NCBI RefSeq assembly: GCF_016901035.1
Contig: NZ_JAFEUF010000040.1
Location: forward strand, 1-38,402
Length of the DNA stretch: 38,402 nt
Reading direction: 5' to 3'
From: Streptomyces durocortorensis
Lineage (GTDB): Bacteria; Actinomycetota; Actinomycetes; Streptomycetales; Streptomycetaceae
A model generated the notes under the pieces. The model saw only the letters and a program-made list of their open reading frames with translations. It was not told the DNA's origin and ran no database searches. Below, in pieces: positions 1 to 10,380 of this stretch (position 1 is the first letter of the stretch; each line of letters opens with the position of its first letter). The position numbers and the translations under genes were made by a program.

Positions 1-3000
1 CGCGGCCACCGCCTCCAGCACACCCACCAAACGCCCGGCCAACCGCTCCACCGACACCCGGTCGAACAGATCCACCGCGAACTCCACCGAACCCGCCAAC
101 CCCTCCACCGACTCCGCCAACGTGAACGACAGATCGAACTTCGCCGCGTTCAGACGGACGGGGTGGTGCCGGACGTCGACTCCCGGAAGGGCGAGGTCGG
201 CAGACGGGATGTTCTGGAGCTGGAGGGAGACCTGGAAGAGCGGGTGACGGGACAGGGAGCGCTCGGGGTCCAGGACCTCGACCAGCCGCTCGAAGGGGAC
301 GTCCTGGTTGGCGTAGGCCGCCAGGTCCGTCTCCCTAACGCGCTCCACCAGCTCCCGGAACGTCGGATCACCCGACACATCCGTACGCAGCACCAGCGTG
401 TTGATGAAGAAGCCGACCAGGTCGTCCAGGGCCTCGTCCGTGCGGCCGGCGATCGGCGATCCGATCGGGATGTCCGCCCCCGCACCCAGCCGGTGCAGCA
501 GGGTGGCCAGAGCCGCCTGGAGAACCATGAACAGGCTGGCACCGCTCTCGCGGGCCACCTCCGCGAGGCGGGCGTGGAGGTCGGCCGGGACGGCGAAGTC
601 CAGCGTCTCGCCGCGGTAGCTCATCTCCGGCGGGCGCGGCCGGTCCACCGGCAACGGCAGTTCTTCCGGGAGACCCGCCAACTGACCACGCCAGTAGTCC
701 ACCTGGCGCGACAGCTCACTCACCGGGTCGCTCTCGTCGCCCAGCACCTCACGCTGCCACAACGTGTAATCCGCGTACTGCACCGGCAACGGAGCCCACA
801 CCGGCTCCACACCCTCCACCAACGCCCCATAGGCAGAGGAGAGATCGCTTGCCAGCGGGGCCAACGACCAGCCGTCACCCGCGATGTGATGCAGCACCAC
901 CAACAAGACCTGCTCGTCCGGTGCCACCGTGAACAGGTGCGCCCGCACCGGGATCTCCCGGTCCAGCTCGAACCCCCGCGCCGCCGCCGCGCTCAAGGCC
1001 TCCGGCGAGAAGGGAGCCGTCTCCAGCACCGGGTGCGCCGCCGGGTCGGCCGGGTCCAGAACCAGCTGGCGGGGGCGGCCGTCCTCGTCGGGGAAGAGGG
1101 TGCGCAGGGCTTCGTGGCGGGCCACGACGGCGGTCAGTGCTGCGGCCAGGGCGTCGGTGTCGACCCGCCCGTCGAGGTGCAGGGACAGACCCAGGTTGTA
1201 GGTGCCGCTGGGGCCCTCGAAGCGGTTCAGGAACCACATACGGCGCTGCGCGTGCGACAGCGGAACCTCCTCCGGACGCTCCCGGACCGTCAGCGCCGCA
1301 CGCGCCTGCCCCGCATCACCCAGACGCTCCGCCAACGCCGCCACCGTCGGCGCCTCGAACAGAGCCCGTACCGACAGCTCCGCGCCCAGGGACGAACGGA
1401 TCTGGCTGATCAGGCGGGTGGCGAGCAGGGAGTGGCCACCGAGGTCGAAGAAGCCGTCGTCGATGGAGACCGTCTCCAGTCCGAGGACGTCGGCGTACAG
1501 GCCGCACAGCACGGTCTCGCGGTGGGTGCGGGGCGCCCTGCCGGTGCTGAGGGCGGCGAAGTCGGGGGCCGGCAGTGCCTTGCGGTCCAGCTTGCCGTTG
1601 ACCGTGACCGGAAGCCGCTCCAGGCTCAGGACGGCGGCGGGCACCATGTGGTCCGGCAGGGTCGCGGCGAGGTGTCCGCGGAGTTCGGCCGGGCCGGCGC
1701 CGGGGCGGGCCGGGTCGGCGGCGACGGTGTAGGCGACGATGCGGCGGTCCCCCGCCCGGTCCTCGCGGACGATCACCGCGGCCTGGGCGACGTCCTCATG
1801 GGCGAGGAGCCGGGCCTCGATCTCACCGAGTTCGATGCGGAAGCCCCGGATCTTGACCTGGTCGTCGACCCGGCCGAGGTACTCCAGTTCGCCGTCGGTG
1901 TTCCAGCGGACGAGGTCCCCGGTGCGGTACATCCGGGAGCCCGGCGCGCCGTGGGGGTCGGCGAGGAAGCGTTCGGCGGTGAGGGCGGGGCGGCCGTGGT
2001 AGCCGCGGGCGAGGCCGGAGCCGGTGAGGTAGAGCTCGCCGGGGACGCCCGGGGGCACCGGGTGCAGCCCGGCGTCGAGCACGTACACCCGGGTGTTGGT
2101 GATGGGACGCCCGATCGTGGGGGTGCCCCCGCCGGGGTGCTGGGGTGCGCTCATGGTGGCGCAGACGGTGGACTCGGTGGGGCCGTAGGCGTTGACCATC
2201 GTCCGGTCGTGGGCCCAGCGGTCCACCAGTTCGGCGGAGCAGGCCTCGCCGGCGGTGACGAGGGTCATCGTGGCGGGCAGCTGTGCGTCGCCCATCGCGG
2301 CCAGCACGACGGGGGGCAGGGTGGCGTGGGTGACGCGCTGTTCGGCGAGGAGCGTGGCGAGCGGTTCGCCGGCGGCGAGCCGGTCGGGGGACGGGACGAC
2401 CAGGGCGGAGCCGTTGAGCAGGGTGCTCAGGATTTCCCACATCGACGCGTCGAAGCTGGGCGACGAGAACTGGAGGACCCGGTGGCCCGGCCCGGCCCCG
2501 AACGCGGTGCGGTGCGCGGCGGCCATGCTGGCGACGCCGGTGTGGCTGACGACGACGCCCTTGGGGCGGCCGGTGGAGCCGGAGGTGTAGATGACGTACG
2601 CCGCGTCCAGCGGGGCGAGGCCGGGCTCCTGGTGGCCCTCGGCGGGCAGATCGGCCCGGTCGAGGAGCAGGTGCTCGCATCCGGTGTCGGGCAGCGCGTC
2701 CCGGAGGGCCTCGGTGGTGATGACGAGGGCGGGGCGTGCGTCGTCCAGGATGTAGGCGATGCGCTCCGCCGGGTAGGCGGGGTCGACGGGTACGTAGGCG
2801 GCCCCGGCGGCCATCGTGGCGAGCAGGGCGACGACCGTGTCGGCGGAGCGGCCCAGTGCCACGGCCACCGAGGCTCCGCGGCGGACGCCCCGGTCGCGCA
2901 GGAGTGCGGCCAGTCGTCCGGCCCGGTCGGCGAGTTCGGCGTAGGTCAGGGTGGTGCCGCCCGCGACGAGGGCGACGGCGTCCGGAGTGGCGGCGGCCCG

Positions 3001-6000
3001 GGCGGTGAACAGCTCGGGTGCGGTGGCCCGGGGGACGGTCTGGGCCGTGTCGTTCCAGCCGGTGAGAATCTCGGCACGCTCGGCGTCCGTCAGCAGCTCG
3101 GCGGCGGCGATGCGGCGGTCGGGGTCGGCGGTGACGGCCTGGAAGAGCCGCAGGAAGCGCTCCCCGATGCCGGCGGCGGTGGAGTGTTCGAAGAGGTCGC
3201 GGGCGTACTCGATCCGGACGTCGACCCCGGCGGCGTCGCCGTCGGGGGTGAAGCGCTCGCCGAGCCGGAACGCGAGGTCGAACTTGGCGGTGTCGGTCTC
3301 CAGGCCTCGTGCGGTGGCCGTGATGCCCGGCAGGTCGAGTACCGGGGCCTCGTTGTCCTCCAGGGCCAGGGTGACCTGGGCCAGCGGATGGCGGGCGAGC
3401 GAACGTACCGGGTTGAGGATCTCCACGAGCCGTTCGAAGGGCACGTCCTGGTTGGCGTAGGCCGCCAGGTCCGTCTCCCGTACGCGCTCCACCAGCTGCC
3501 GAAACGTCGGATCACCCGACAGGTCGGTGCGCAGCACCAGCGTGTTCACGAAGAACCCGACCAGATCGTCCAACGCACCGTCCGTACGGCCCGCGATCAC
3601 CGTCCCCACCGGAACGTCCTCACCCGCACCCAGCCGGTGCAGCACAGCCGCCAGCACCGCCTGCGCCACCATGAACACACTCGCACCGGAGTCCTGGGCG
3701 AGGTCGCGCAGCCGGGTGTGGGTCTCGGGGTCGAGCCTCAGCTCGACGGTGCCGCCGCGGTGGCTCGCGGTCTCGGGGCGCGGCCGGTCGGCGGGCAGGG
3801 CCAGCTCTTCCGGCAGGTCCGCCAGCGCGGTGCGCCAGTGCGCGATCTGCTGGGCGAGGACACTCGTCGGGTCCGTCTCGTCCCCGAGGAGGTCCTGCTG
3901 CCAGAGGGTGTAGTCGGCGTACTGCACGGGCAGCGGGGCGAGGCGGGGTTCGGCGCCGTCCAGGCGGGCGGCGTAGGCGGCGGAGAGATCGCGGGTGAAG
4001 GGGGCGACCGACCAGCCGTCACCCGCGATGTGGTGCACGACCACCAGCAGGACGTGCCGTTCGGGCGCGAGGGTGAACAGGTGGGCGCGGACCGGGATCC
4101 GGGTGGCGAGGTCGAATCCCCGCCGGGCGGCGGACAGCAGCTCGGCGCCGATCCGGTCGTCGTCGGTCTCCGTGACGATCAGCTCGGGAAGCGCCTCGCC
4201 GGCGGTGAGTACGTGCTGGTACGGGGTGCCCTCGTGCGTCGGGAAGACGGTGCGCAGGCTTTCGTGGCGGGCGACGACATCGGCGAGGGCGGCGCGCAGT
4301 GCCCCGGTGTCCGGACGGCCGGCGAGCTCCACGGTGAGGCCGTCGTTGTAGGCGGCGTCGCCGTCCTGCATCTGGTTCAGGAACCACAGCCGGTTCTGCG
4401 CCGCCGACAGCGGCAGCCGCTCGGACCGGGTGCGGGCGGTCAGGGCGGGGCGTGCTTCGGGGGTGAGGCCGAGGGCCTGGGCGAGGGTGGCGACGGTGGC
4501 GTTCTCGAAGACCGTGCGCAGGGTCGGTTCGGCGTTCAGTTCCCGCCGGATGCGGCCGACCAGCCGGGTCACGTGGAGCGAACTTCCGCCCCGCAGGAAG
4601 AAGTTGTCGTCGACGGAGGTGACGTCCTCGCCGAGCACCTCGGAGAACAGGCGGCACAGCGCCTCTTCCTGCGGGGTGCTCGGGGCGCGGTGGCCGGCGG
4701 CCGCGGCAGCCGGTTCGGTCACCGTCGCGGGGCGGGGCGCACGGTGCCGTCCGGGCAGGTCCGCGATCAGCTCGGTGTCGCGTACGAGGGTGTCGACCCG
4801 GGTGTCCGGGGTGGCGGAGCCGAGCCGTCGCAGGAAGTCGAGGAAGGTCTGCTGGTAGGCGCGCAGCGCCTCTTCCTCGTACAGGTCCGGGTTGGCGTCG
4901 AAGTCGATCTGCAGGCCCGCGCCGGTACCCCGGTCGTAGACGATGAAGGAGATGTCGTCGGCCGGGCCGATGGAGAGGCTGTGGGCCCGGGCCGGGTGGC
5001 CGCCGAAGGCGACGTCGTAGTCGAACAGCATGATGTTGGCGTGCGGTCCGACGAGCCGGCGCTCGTCGGCGAGCATGCCGAGGTCCCGGCGGAGCCCCTC
5101 GAACGGGTAGCGCTGGTGCTTCATCGCCCCGCGCATCTCGTCGGAGACCCGGCCCAGCAGCTCGCCGACGGTGGCGTCCGGCGCGACGGCCGCCCGGAGC
5201 GGCACCACGTTGGAGACCATGCCGGGGACGCTCCGGGCGGTCCGGCCCAGGCGGGTGGAGACCGGCAGGCCGAGTACCGCCTCCGGGGCGCCGGTGAGCT
5301 GGGTCAGCCACACGGCCGCGGCGGCCACGAGGGCGGGCGGCCAGGTCACCGAGGCGTCGGAGGCCAGGGCGCGCAGCCGGTCGGTCTCCCCGGCGGTGAG
5401 GTGGGCGGTGCTGCGGACCAGGGAGCGGGCCAGGGTGGGCTGTTCACCGGAGAGGCTGACGGGCTCGGGGCACTCCTTGAGCCGGTCGATCCAGTAGGCG
5501 CGGTCCTTCGCGAACCGCTCGGAGTCCTGGTAGTCGGCCTGGTACTCCGCGAGCCGTGCGAGCGGCTCGAAGGGGGTGGCGGGGATCTCCTCGCCCGCCG
5601 CCAGCGCGGAGTACACGTGAGCGGTGCGGCGGGTCACCATGTTGACGGTGAAGCCGTCGACCAGCAGGTGGTGGTAGCGGTGCAGCCAGAAGTAGCGGTC
5701 CTCGGCGAGCTTGAAGAGGGCGAAGAGGAAGAGCTGGTCGCTCTCGGGGTCCAGGGGCGTGGCGGCGTCGGCTGCCATCCAGGCCCGGGCCGCGGCCTCC
5801 GGGTCGGCTTCGGCGCTGACGTCCACCCGGTGCAGGGACCAGTCGAGGCCGTCCGCCGGCAGCAGCACGGCGGCGGGGCCGCTCTCGCCGTCGATGAAGC
5901 GCAGCCGCAGGGTCTCGGCCTCCTCGACGACGCTGCGCAGGGCCCGCTCCAGAAGTCCGGCGTCGACCGGGCCCTCGATTTCGAGGAATTCCCCGATATT

Positions 6001-6093
6001 GAAGATCGTGTTCTGCGGGTCCAGCTGCTGTGCGTACCAGACGCCCGACTGGGCAGCGGTCAGAGACAGAAGGGCGCCCCGAACGTCAGACAC
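1..6093 (-). CDS. Nonribosomal peptide synthetase, N-terminal ~2031 residues (C-PCP-C-A-PCP-C...), truncated by window edge
   Basis: The leftward frame starting at GTG 6093 stays open to base 1. GAGGGTGAG precedes the GTG by 5 nt. Domains in order: a condensation domain (residues ~8-430) with HHLLVDG; a PCP (~460-535, Ppant Ser505 in GGSSL) with no adenylation domain before it; a second C domain (~545-975, HHIAGDG near 687); an adenylation domain (~990-1490) with [11 protein letters not shown] and FDASMW; a PCP (Ser1555 in GGHSL); and a third C domain (HHIAGDGW near 1733) that continues off the window. Aligned to GrsA, the A-domain pocket reads DAWTVAAVC(K), a phenylalanine-type code. No epimerase lies between PCP2 and the third C. 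The first C probably accepts the acyl chain from the type II PKS operon; the A-less first module would need its amino acid in trans. The domain calls are firm, the acyl and Phe assignments are inference. Confidence 0.95.
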   Translation of the reverse strand, partial: MSDVRGALLSLTAAQSGVWYAQQLDPQNTIFNIGEFLEIEGPVDAGLLERALRSVVEEAETLRLRFIDGESGPAAVLLPADGLDWSLHRVDVSAEADPEAAARAWMAADAATPLDPESDQLFLFALFKLAEDRYFWLHRYHHLLVDGFTVNMVTRRTAHVYSALAAGEEIPATPFEPLARLAEYQADYQDSERFAKDRAYWIDRLKECPEPVSLSGEQPTLARSLVRSTAHLTAGETDRLRALASDASVTWPPALVAAAAVWLTQLTGAPEAVLGLPVSTRLGRTARSVPGMVSNVVPLRAAVAPDATVGELLGRVSDEMRGAMKHQRYPFEGLRRDLGMLADERRLVGPHANIMLFDYDVAFGGHPARAHSLSIGPADDISFIVYDRGTGAGLQIDFDANPDLYEEEALRAYQQTFLDFLRRLGSATPDTRVDTLVRDTELIADLPGRHRAPRPATVTEPAAAAAGHRAPSTPQEEALCRLFSEVLGEDVTSVDDNFFLRGGSSLHVTRLVGRIRRELNAEPTLRTVFENATVATLAQALGLTPEARPALTARTRSERLPLSAAQNRLWFLNQMQDGDAAYNDGLTVELAGRPDTGALRAALADVVARHESLRTVFPTHEGTPYQHVLTAGEALPELIVTETDDDRIGAELLSAARRGFDLATRIPVRAHLFTLAPERHVLLVVVHHIAGDGWSVAPFTRDLSAAYAARLDGAEPRLAPLPVQYADYTLWQQDLLGDETDPTSVLAQQIAHWRTALADLPEELALPADRPRPETASHRGGTVELRLDPETHTRLRDLAQDSGASVFMVAQAVLAAVLHRLGAGEDVPVGTVIAGRTDGALDDLVGFFVNTLVLRTDLSGDPTFRQLVERVRETDLAAYANQDVPFERLVEILNPVRSLARHPLAQVTLALEDNEAPVLDLPGITATARGLETDTAKFDLAFRLGERFTPDGDAAGVDVRIEYARDLFEHSTAAGIGERFLRLFQAVTADPDRRIAAAELLTDAERAEILTGWNDTAQTVPRATAPELFTARAAATPDAVALVAGGTTLTYAELADRAGRLAALLRDRGVRRGASVAVALGRSADTVVALLATMAAGAAYVPVDPAYPAERIAYILDDARPALVITTEALRDALPDTGCEHLLLDRADLPAEGHQEPGLAPLDAAYVIYTSGSTGRPKGVVVSHTGVASMAAAHRTAFGAGPGHRVLQFSSPSFDASMWEILSTLLNGSALVVPSPDRLAAGEPLATLLAEQRVTHATLPPVVLAAMGDAQLPATMTLVTAGEACSAELVDRWAHDRTMVNAYGPTESTVCATMSAPQHPGGGTPTIGRPITNTRVYVLDAGLHPVPPGVPGELYLTGSGLARGYHGRPALTAERFLADPHGAPGSRMYRTGDLVRWNTDGELEYLGRVDDQVKIRGFRIELGEIEARLLAHEDVAQAAVIVREDRAGDRRIVAYTVAADPARPGAGPAELRGHLAATLPDHMVPAAVLSLERLPVTVNGKLDRKALPAPDFAALSTGRAPRTHRETVLCGLYADVLGLETVSIDDGFFDLGGHSLLATRLISQIRSSLGAELSVRALFEAPTVAALAERLGDAGQARAALTVRERPEEVPLSHAQRRMWFLNRFEGPSGTYNLGLSLHLDGRVDTDALAAALTAVVARHEALRTLFPDEDGRPRQLVLDPADPAAHPVLETAPFSPEALSAAAARGFELDREIPVRAHLFTVAPDEQVLLVVLHHIAGDGWSLAPLASDLSSAYGALVEGVEPVWAPLPVQYADYTLWQREVLGDESDPVSELSRQVDYWRGQLAGLPEELPLPVDRPRPPEMSYRGETLDFAVPADLHARLAEVARESGASLFMVLQAALATLLHRLGAGADIPIGSPIAGRTDEALDDLVGFFINTLVLRTDVSGDPTFRELVERVRETDLAAYANQDVPFERLVEVLDPERSLSRHPLFQVSLQLQNIPSADLALPGVDVRHHPVRLNAAKFDLSFTLAESVEGLAGSVEFAVDLFDRVSVERLAGRLVGVLEAVAA

Positions 6094-6155
6094 AACAACT
6101 CACCCTCAATGCAGTAATGAATACGAAACTGCTGAACACACACCGACCCGGCCAT

Positions 6156-6207
6156 GTCTAACAGTCCCGTTTCGGCGAGGACAACGAGGACTGCAGAAAG
6201 CTGCCAC
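6156..6207 (-). promoter_or_regulatory. Promoter with upstream operator for the NRPS gene
   Basis: On the minus strand the 16-mer TGGCAGCTTTCTGCAG (6206-6191) is followed after 6 nt by TTGTCC (6184-6179), 17 nt, and TTAGAC (6161-6156), about 63 nt upstream of the NRPS GTG. The same 16-mer and 6-nt spacing occur before three other leftward units (11178-11193, 21166-21181, 23843-23858). The site is also 5' of the rightward gene at 6254, so both could be controlled from it. Confidence 0.6.
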
Positions 6208-6253
6208 GCCGTACCCGGGGACTGCCGCGGAAGCGCGTGCTAGCGTCCCCGGC

Positions 6254-6841
6254 ATGACCGGAGACAGGAAATCAGGGACGACCCTGCTCGATCAGCACAT
6301 GCCGAAATGGCATTTTCGCGAGCATCATTGGGTGGCGGTGGACGCACCGCGTGACGAAGTGCTTCGGGCAGCACAGGAGATCACCTGGCGGGAGGCGCCG
6401 GTGGCACGCTTCTTCCTGGCCTTCACCCGGAACAAGCTGCGACCCGACGGCCGCGTGCTCGACGACTTCGCGATGGGAGGCGACACCGTACTCGCCCTGG
6501 AAGATGACGAGTTGCTGTACGGAGGAATCGGTTCGCCGGCCGGCCCCGTGACCCCGGACCAGCCCATGAGCGAGGCCTTCCGTGACTACCGGGAGCCCGG
6601 CTGCACCAAGGTCGGCTTCAATATGCGCTATGCCGACGGGGTGCTGTCGACGGAGACCAGGATTCTCGCGACGGATGAGAGGACGCGGCGCAGCTTCGGC
6701 CGCTACTGGGTGGTCATCCGCATTCCGAGCGGCCTCATCAGAATAGCCTTGCTGGCCGCCGTGAAACGCCAGGTGGACGGCAGAGGAAAGTCCGCGGACC
6801 GCGCACAGCGGCGGCCCGCGGAGCATCCGGGTCAGGCCTGA
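6254..6841 (+). CDS. SRPBCC/START-like protein of unknown function
   Basis: This 195-residue protein starts at ATG 6254 and its stop overlaps by 10 bp the 3' end of the convergent A-T gene. It is soluble with no signal peptide. The N-terminal part (HHWVAVDAPRDEVLRAA) and the C-terminal pattern (TETRILATDERTRRSFGRYW, then PSGLIR) resemble small actinobacterial SRPBCC/START-like ligand-binding proteins. It is the only rightward gene within the leftward biosynthetic block and is divergent from the NRPS gene, with the operator at 6191-6206 between them. Proteins of this fold can bind hydrophobic polyketides or act as cyclases, but nothing here shows the ligand. The family call rests on general pattern; the function is unknown. 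Confidence 0.7.
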   Translation: MTGDRKSGTTLLDQHMPKWHFREHHWVAVDAPRDEVLRAAQEITWREAPVARFFLAFTRNKLRPDGRVLDDFAMGGDTVLALEDDELLYGGIGSPAGPVTPDQPMSEAFRDYREPGCTKVGFNMRYADGVLSTETRILATDERTRRSFGRYWVVIRIPSGLIRIALLAAVKRQVDGRGKSADRAQRRPAEHPGQA

Positions 6842-9492
6842 GCAACCCGCACCAGTTCCACGAACCGGTCTGCCGTCGAGTTCCGATAGAAGTCCTGCGT
6901 CGCGACTCGCGGCAGGCCCTGTTCGCGCATTTCCCGCAGGATCCGGATGACCAGCAGGGAATTTCCGCCGAGTTCGAAGAAATTGTCCTTCAGGGTGACT
7001 TCGGTGTTGAGCGCGTTCCCCCACATCCGCAGAATCCGCTCGGTGAGTCCTTCGTCGGCGCCCTGGGCGGCCGGTTGCCCCGGGCCCGTCCGGGGCGCGG
7101 GCAGGCCGGCCGTGTCCACCTTGCCGTTGATGGTCAGCGGGATCCGGGGAAGTTCCGTCACCGAAGCGGGGACCATGTAGCCGGGGAGCACCCCGCGGGC
7201 GTGGCTCAGCACGTCGGCCAAGGTGGCCGGCGGGCGCAGCGTCACATAGGCGTCGATGCGGGCGGTCGCGGCGTCGCCGGGGACGTCGTGGTTGAGGACG
7301 GCCACCGCACCCGTGACGGCGGGATGGGCCAGCAGGACGTTGCGGATCTCGTCCAGTTCGATGCGGTGCCCGCGCACCTTGACCTGGCTGTCCAGTCGGC
7401 CGAGGTGGTCGAGCGCCCCGTCGGGCCGGAGCCGTCCGCGGTCCCCGCTGCGGTAGACGCGGCCACCCCCGTACGGGTCGTCGACGAAGCGTTCCGCGGT
7501 GAGTCCGGGCTGCCCGAGGTAGTGGTCGGCGACCCCGGCGCCCCCCACGCAGATCTCCCCGGGTACGCCGAGCGGCAGGAGCCTGCCACGGGGGTCGCGC
7601 ACCGACAGGGTCCAGCCCGGCAGGGCGGGACCGACACGGCGGCCGCCGGCGAGCACGTCGGCGGGGGTCACCGTGTGCGCCGTGACATGGACGGTGGTCT
7701 CCGTGATGCCGAACATGTTCACGAGGCGGCAGTCCGAAGGCGAGTGCCGGGCGAACCAGGGGGCGAGCATCCTCACGTCGAGCGGCTCACCGCCGAAGAC
7801 GACCAGGCGCAGGGAGAGGGCGGCGGAACGCCGCCGGTCCGCCTCGACGATCTGGGCGAACGCCGAAGGGGTCTGGTTGAGCACGGTCACGCGTTCCTCG
7901 GCGAGCAGCTCGTGGAAGAGGTCGGTGTCCCGCGTCACCCAGTAGTCGACGACGACCAGACGGCCGCCGGTCAGGAGGCAGCCCCAGATCTCCCAGACGG
8001 AGAAGTCGAAGGCGCTGGAGTGGAACAGGGTCCAGACGTCGTCCGGGCCGAGGCCGAAGTCCTCCCGGGTGGCGGCCAGGAGCGCGGCCACGTTGCGGTG
8101 CGGCACGACGACGCCCTTGGGCCGGCCGGTCGACCCGGAGGTGTAGATGACGTACGCGGTCGCCGCCGGATCCACGGAAGGTACGGGGGCGGCCGCTTCG
8201 CCCGCCAGGGAGCGCAGCTCGTCGGGGGTCACCACCCGCACCCCGTCGATGCCGGCCAGTCCGTCCGCCGCCCCGACGACGACCCCGACCCCGGCGTTCT
8301 CCACCGTGTAGCGCAGCCGTTCCCGGGGGTACCGCAGGTCCATCGGCACATAGGCGCAGCCCGCCTTGAGGACGCCGAGCAGGGTCACCACCAGGTCCGC
8401 GTCCCGTTCGAGGGCCACCCCCACCAGGCTGCCCGGCGCCACGCCCAGGGCCGCGAGTCCGGCGGCGGCCCGGTCCGAGCGCTCGTCCAGCTCGGCGTAG
8501 GTGAGTTCGCCGCCGCCGGCCGTGAGGGCCACCGCGTCGGGGCGCTCGCGGACGACGTCGGCGAAAAGACCGTGCACGGTTCGGTCCATGGCTTCGGGGC
8601 CGGTGGCGGGCGGGGTGACGCCGAGCCGCAGCACCTCCGCGCTCTCGTCCGCCGTCATCGTCTCCACGGCGTCCAGGGGCCGGTCCGGGTGATCGGCCAA
8701 CTGTTGTGCCACATGGGCGACATGACCGGCCAGACGCTCCGCGACGAGCGGGGACATCTCTCCCGGGTCGTGGCGGAGCGAGGCGGTGACGCCGCCCTCC
8801 GCGTGCCGCAGTACGTGGAACTCCGCCGCCCCGGCCGGGGCCAGTCGCGGGAGCCGCCGCTCGCCCGGCCGGGCGGCTTCCAGGTGCAGGGCGATGCCCG
8901 GTCCGAGCTGCCCGCCGTCGGCGAACGCCTCGGCCGTCTCGCCGACCAACTCCCGTGCGGTCCGTGACTCGTCGAGGGGCCGGCCCGTCCCGTACCGGGA
9001 GAGCACGAGCCGGATCGCCCCGGCGACCGGGGCCGGGTCGCCGGGCAGGGGGCCCGGCAGCCGCACCTCCCCGGTACGGCCCCGGCGCCCGGGGTCGCCC
9101 AGGCCCCACTCCAGCGGTTCCGAGGGCGCCGGGCCCGGCTCCGTCGCCCCGGTGTCCCGGCCGAAGGTGAAGCGCGGCTCGTCGAAGGTGACCGAGCGGC
9201 GCGCGACCAGTACGAGGTCCGCGTCGCCGTCCGCGTACCGCAGGAGCACCGCGCGCAGCGGCGGTCCGTCGGCGTGCAGCGGCCGTTCGGACTCCGCGGC
9301 GACCCGGTCCCGGGCGGCGGGGCGGTCGGCGCCGTGGGGCAGCGTCTCCTCCCACAGCCGGAGACGGGCGGCCCACTGCGGCCACGCCCCGGCGGCTCCG
9401 GCCCGCAGCCGGCCCTCCAGTGCGGCGGCATCGACGGGGCCCGGCACGCGGACCACCAGGCTGTGGCAGGACCTGGCCTGACTTCTCGACAT
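6832..9492 (-). CDS. Stand-alone NRPS didomain (degenerate C)-A-PCP, predicted threonine-activating
   Basis: This 886-residue protein starts at ATG 9492 with AGGAG 8 nt upstream. Residues 1-~280 look like a shrunken condensation domain whose HHxxxDG motif is replaced by ARRSVTFDE (97-105), so it is probably not catalytic. The adenylation domain (~305-790) has [11 protein letters not shown] and FDFSVWE. Its pocket reads DFWNVGMVH(K), close to the canonical threonine code DFWNIGMVHK. A PCP follows (Ser845 in GGNSL). There is no TE. The obvious job is to load Thr onto its own PCP and pass it to the A-less first module of the adjacent NRPS, as SyrB1 does with SyrC in syringomycin biosynthesis. 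Alternatively the tethered Thr may first be modified by the SDR encoded just upstream. The Thr code is read directly; transfer is inference. Confidence 0.93.
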   Translation of the reverse strand: MSRSQARSCHSLVVRVPGPVDAAALEGRLRAGAAGAWPQWAARLRLWEETLPHGADRPAARDRVAAESERPLHADGPPLRAVLLRYADGDADLVLVARRSVTFDEPRFTFGRDTGATEPGPAPSEPLEWGLGDPGRRGRTGEVRLPGPLPGDPAPVAGAIRLVLSRYGTGRPLDESRTARELVGETAEAFADGGQLGPGIALHLEAARPGERRLPRLAPAGAAEFHVLRHAEGGVTASLRHDPGEMSPLVAERLAGHVAHVAQQLADHPDRPLDAVETMTADESAEVLRLGVTPPATGPEAMDRTVHGLFADVVRERPDAVALTAGGGELTYAELDERSDRAAAGLAALGVAPGSLVGVALERDADLVVTLLGVLKAGCAYVPMDLRYPRERLRYTVENAGVGVVVGAADGLAGIDGVRVVTPDELRSLAGEAAAPVPSVDPAATAYVIYTSGSTGRPKGVVVPHRNVAALLAATREDFGLGPDDVWTLFHSSAFDFSVWEIWGCLLTGGRLVVVDYWVTRDTDLFHELLAEERVTVLNQTPSAFAQIVEADRRRSAALSLRLVVFGGEPLDVRMLAPWFARHSPSDCRLVNMFGITETTVHVTAHTVTPADVLAGGRRVGPALPGWTLSVRDPRGRLLPLGVPGEICVGGAGVADHYLGQPGLTAERFVDDPYGGGRVYRSGDRGRLRPDGALDHLGRLDSQVKVRGHRIELDEIRNVLLAHPAVTGAVAVLNHDVPGDAATARIDAYVTLRPPATLADVLSHARGVLPGYMVPASVTELPRIPLTINGKVDTAGLPAPRTGPGQPAAQGADEGLTERILRMWGNALNTEVTLKDNFFELGGNSLLVIRILREMREQGLPRVATQDFYRNSTADRFVELVRVAQA

Positions 9493-9528
9493 GGCGGAAC
9501 TCCTCGGGCAGTGCGGGGTGGGGGCGGG

Positions 9529-10380
9529 TCAGCGGGCGCTGAAGCCGCCGTCGACGGTGAGCGTGGTGCCGGTGACCTGCCGGGAGTCGTCCCCCGCGAG
9601 CCAGAGCGCCGCGCCCGCGATGTCCCGTGGCTCCATGAGGGAGTTCATCGGCTGGGACTGGACGAAGATCTCCTCGTGCTCGTCGACGTCGACGTCGAGG
9701 GAGCGGGCGATCTCGGCGAGCATCCGGCCCTCGCTGAGCGGGTCGTCGCGCACGGAGCCGGGACACAGGGCGTTGACCCTCACCCGGAACGGCGCGTAGT
9801 CGAGGGCGGCGGCCTTGGTGAGGCCGATGAGCCCGTGCTTGGCGGCGACGTACCCGGCGAAGTGCCGGTAGCCGACGAGACCCGCGGTGGAGGCCACGTT
9901 GATGACGCTTCCGGACCGCTGCTCGACCATGGCGGGCACCACGGCCTTCATCGTCCGCCAGGCCCCGGTGAGGTCGATGCCGACCATCAGGTCCCACTCG
10001 TCCTCGGCGATCTCGTGGACGGCCTTGCCGGAAGGGGCGGCGATACCCGCGTTGTTGAGCAGCACGTCCACGCCGCCGAACCGGTCCAGGGCCTGCCGGG
10101 CCGCTTCCTCCACGTCCTCGGGCCGCCGGACGTCGGCGGCGACGGTGACGACGGCGGCGCCCTGCTCCCGGCACAGCTTCGCCGTCTGCTCCAGCTGGCC
10201 GCCGGACCCCAGCGGGTAGGGGACGCCGGCCAGGTCTCCGCAGACGTCGACGAGGACCAGGTCGGCCCCCTCCTCCGCGAACCGCACCGCACACGTCCGG
10301 CCCAGACCGCGGGCGGCGCCCGTGACGAGGGCGGTACGGCCGCGCAGCAGCGGGCGCGCCGACCGCTCCCCGGCCGTCAT
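9529..10380 (-). CDS. Short-chain dehydrogenase/reductase
   Basis: This 283-residue SDR starts at ATG 10380, whose ATGA overlaps the stop of the upstream thioesterase gene. The NAD(P) loop TGAARGLG, the NNAG motif, the Ser of NVASTAG and the YVAAK catalytic pair are all present. Two stretches are longer than in a minimal FabG: one after the second beta-strand (around PYPLGSGGQLEQ) and one before the C-terminus (around DVDVDEHEEIFVQSQPMNS). These insertions resemble the group annotated as mycofactocin-coupled or carveol-dehydrogenase-like SDRs. The gene sits between the type II thioesterase and the Thr-type A-T gene in one unit, so a hydroxyl or ketone of a carrier-bound amino acid or of the acyl chain is a plausible substrate. 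That is inference; the fold and class are clear. Confidence 0.9.
   Translation of the reverse strand: MTAGERSARPLLRGRTALVTGAARGLGRTCAVRFAEEGADLVLVDVCGDLAGVPYPLGSGGQLEQTAKLCREQGAAVVTVAADVRRPEDVEEAARQALDRFGGVDVLLNNAGIAAPSGKAVHEIAEDEWDLMVGIDLTGAWRTMKAVVPAMVEQRSGSVINVASTAGLVGYRHFAGYVAAKHGLIGLTKAAALDYAPFRVRVNALCPGSVRDDPLSEGRMLAEIARSLDVDVDEHEEIFVQSQPMNSLMEPRDIAGAALWLAGDDSRQVTGTTLTVDGGFSAR

Noticed and set aside
163..6117. Long plus-strand open frame of ~1984 codons opposite the NRPS
   Set aside because: It is low-complexity Gly/Val/Arg-rich sequence with no family motif, and the minus strand carries clear C, A and PCP domains. It is a high-GC shadow.
7075..8967. Plus-strand open frame of 630 codons
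   Set aside because: It is antisense to the adenylation domain of the A-T gene and has no recognisable domains.
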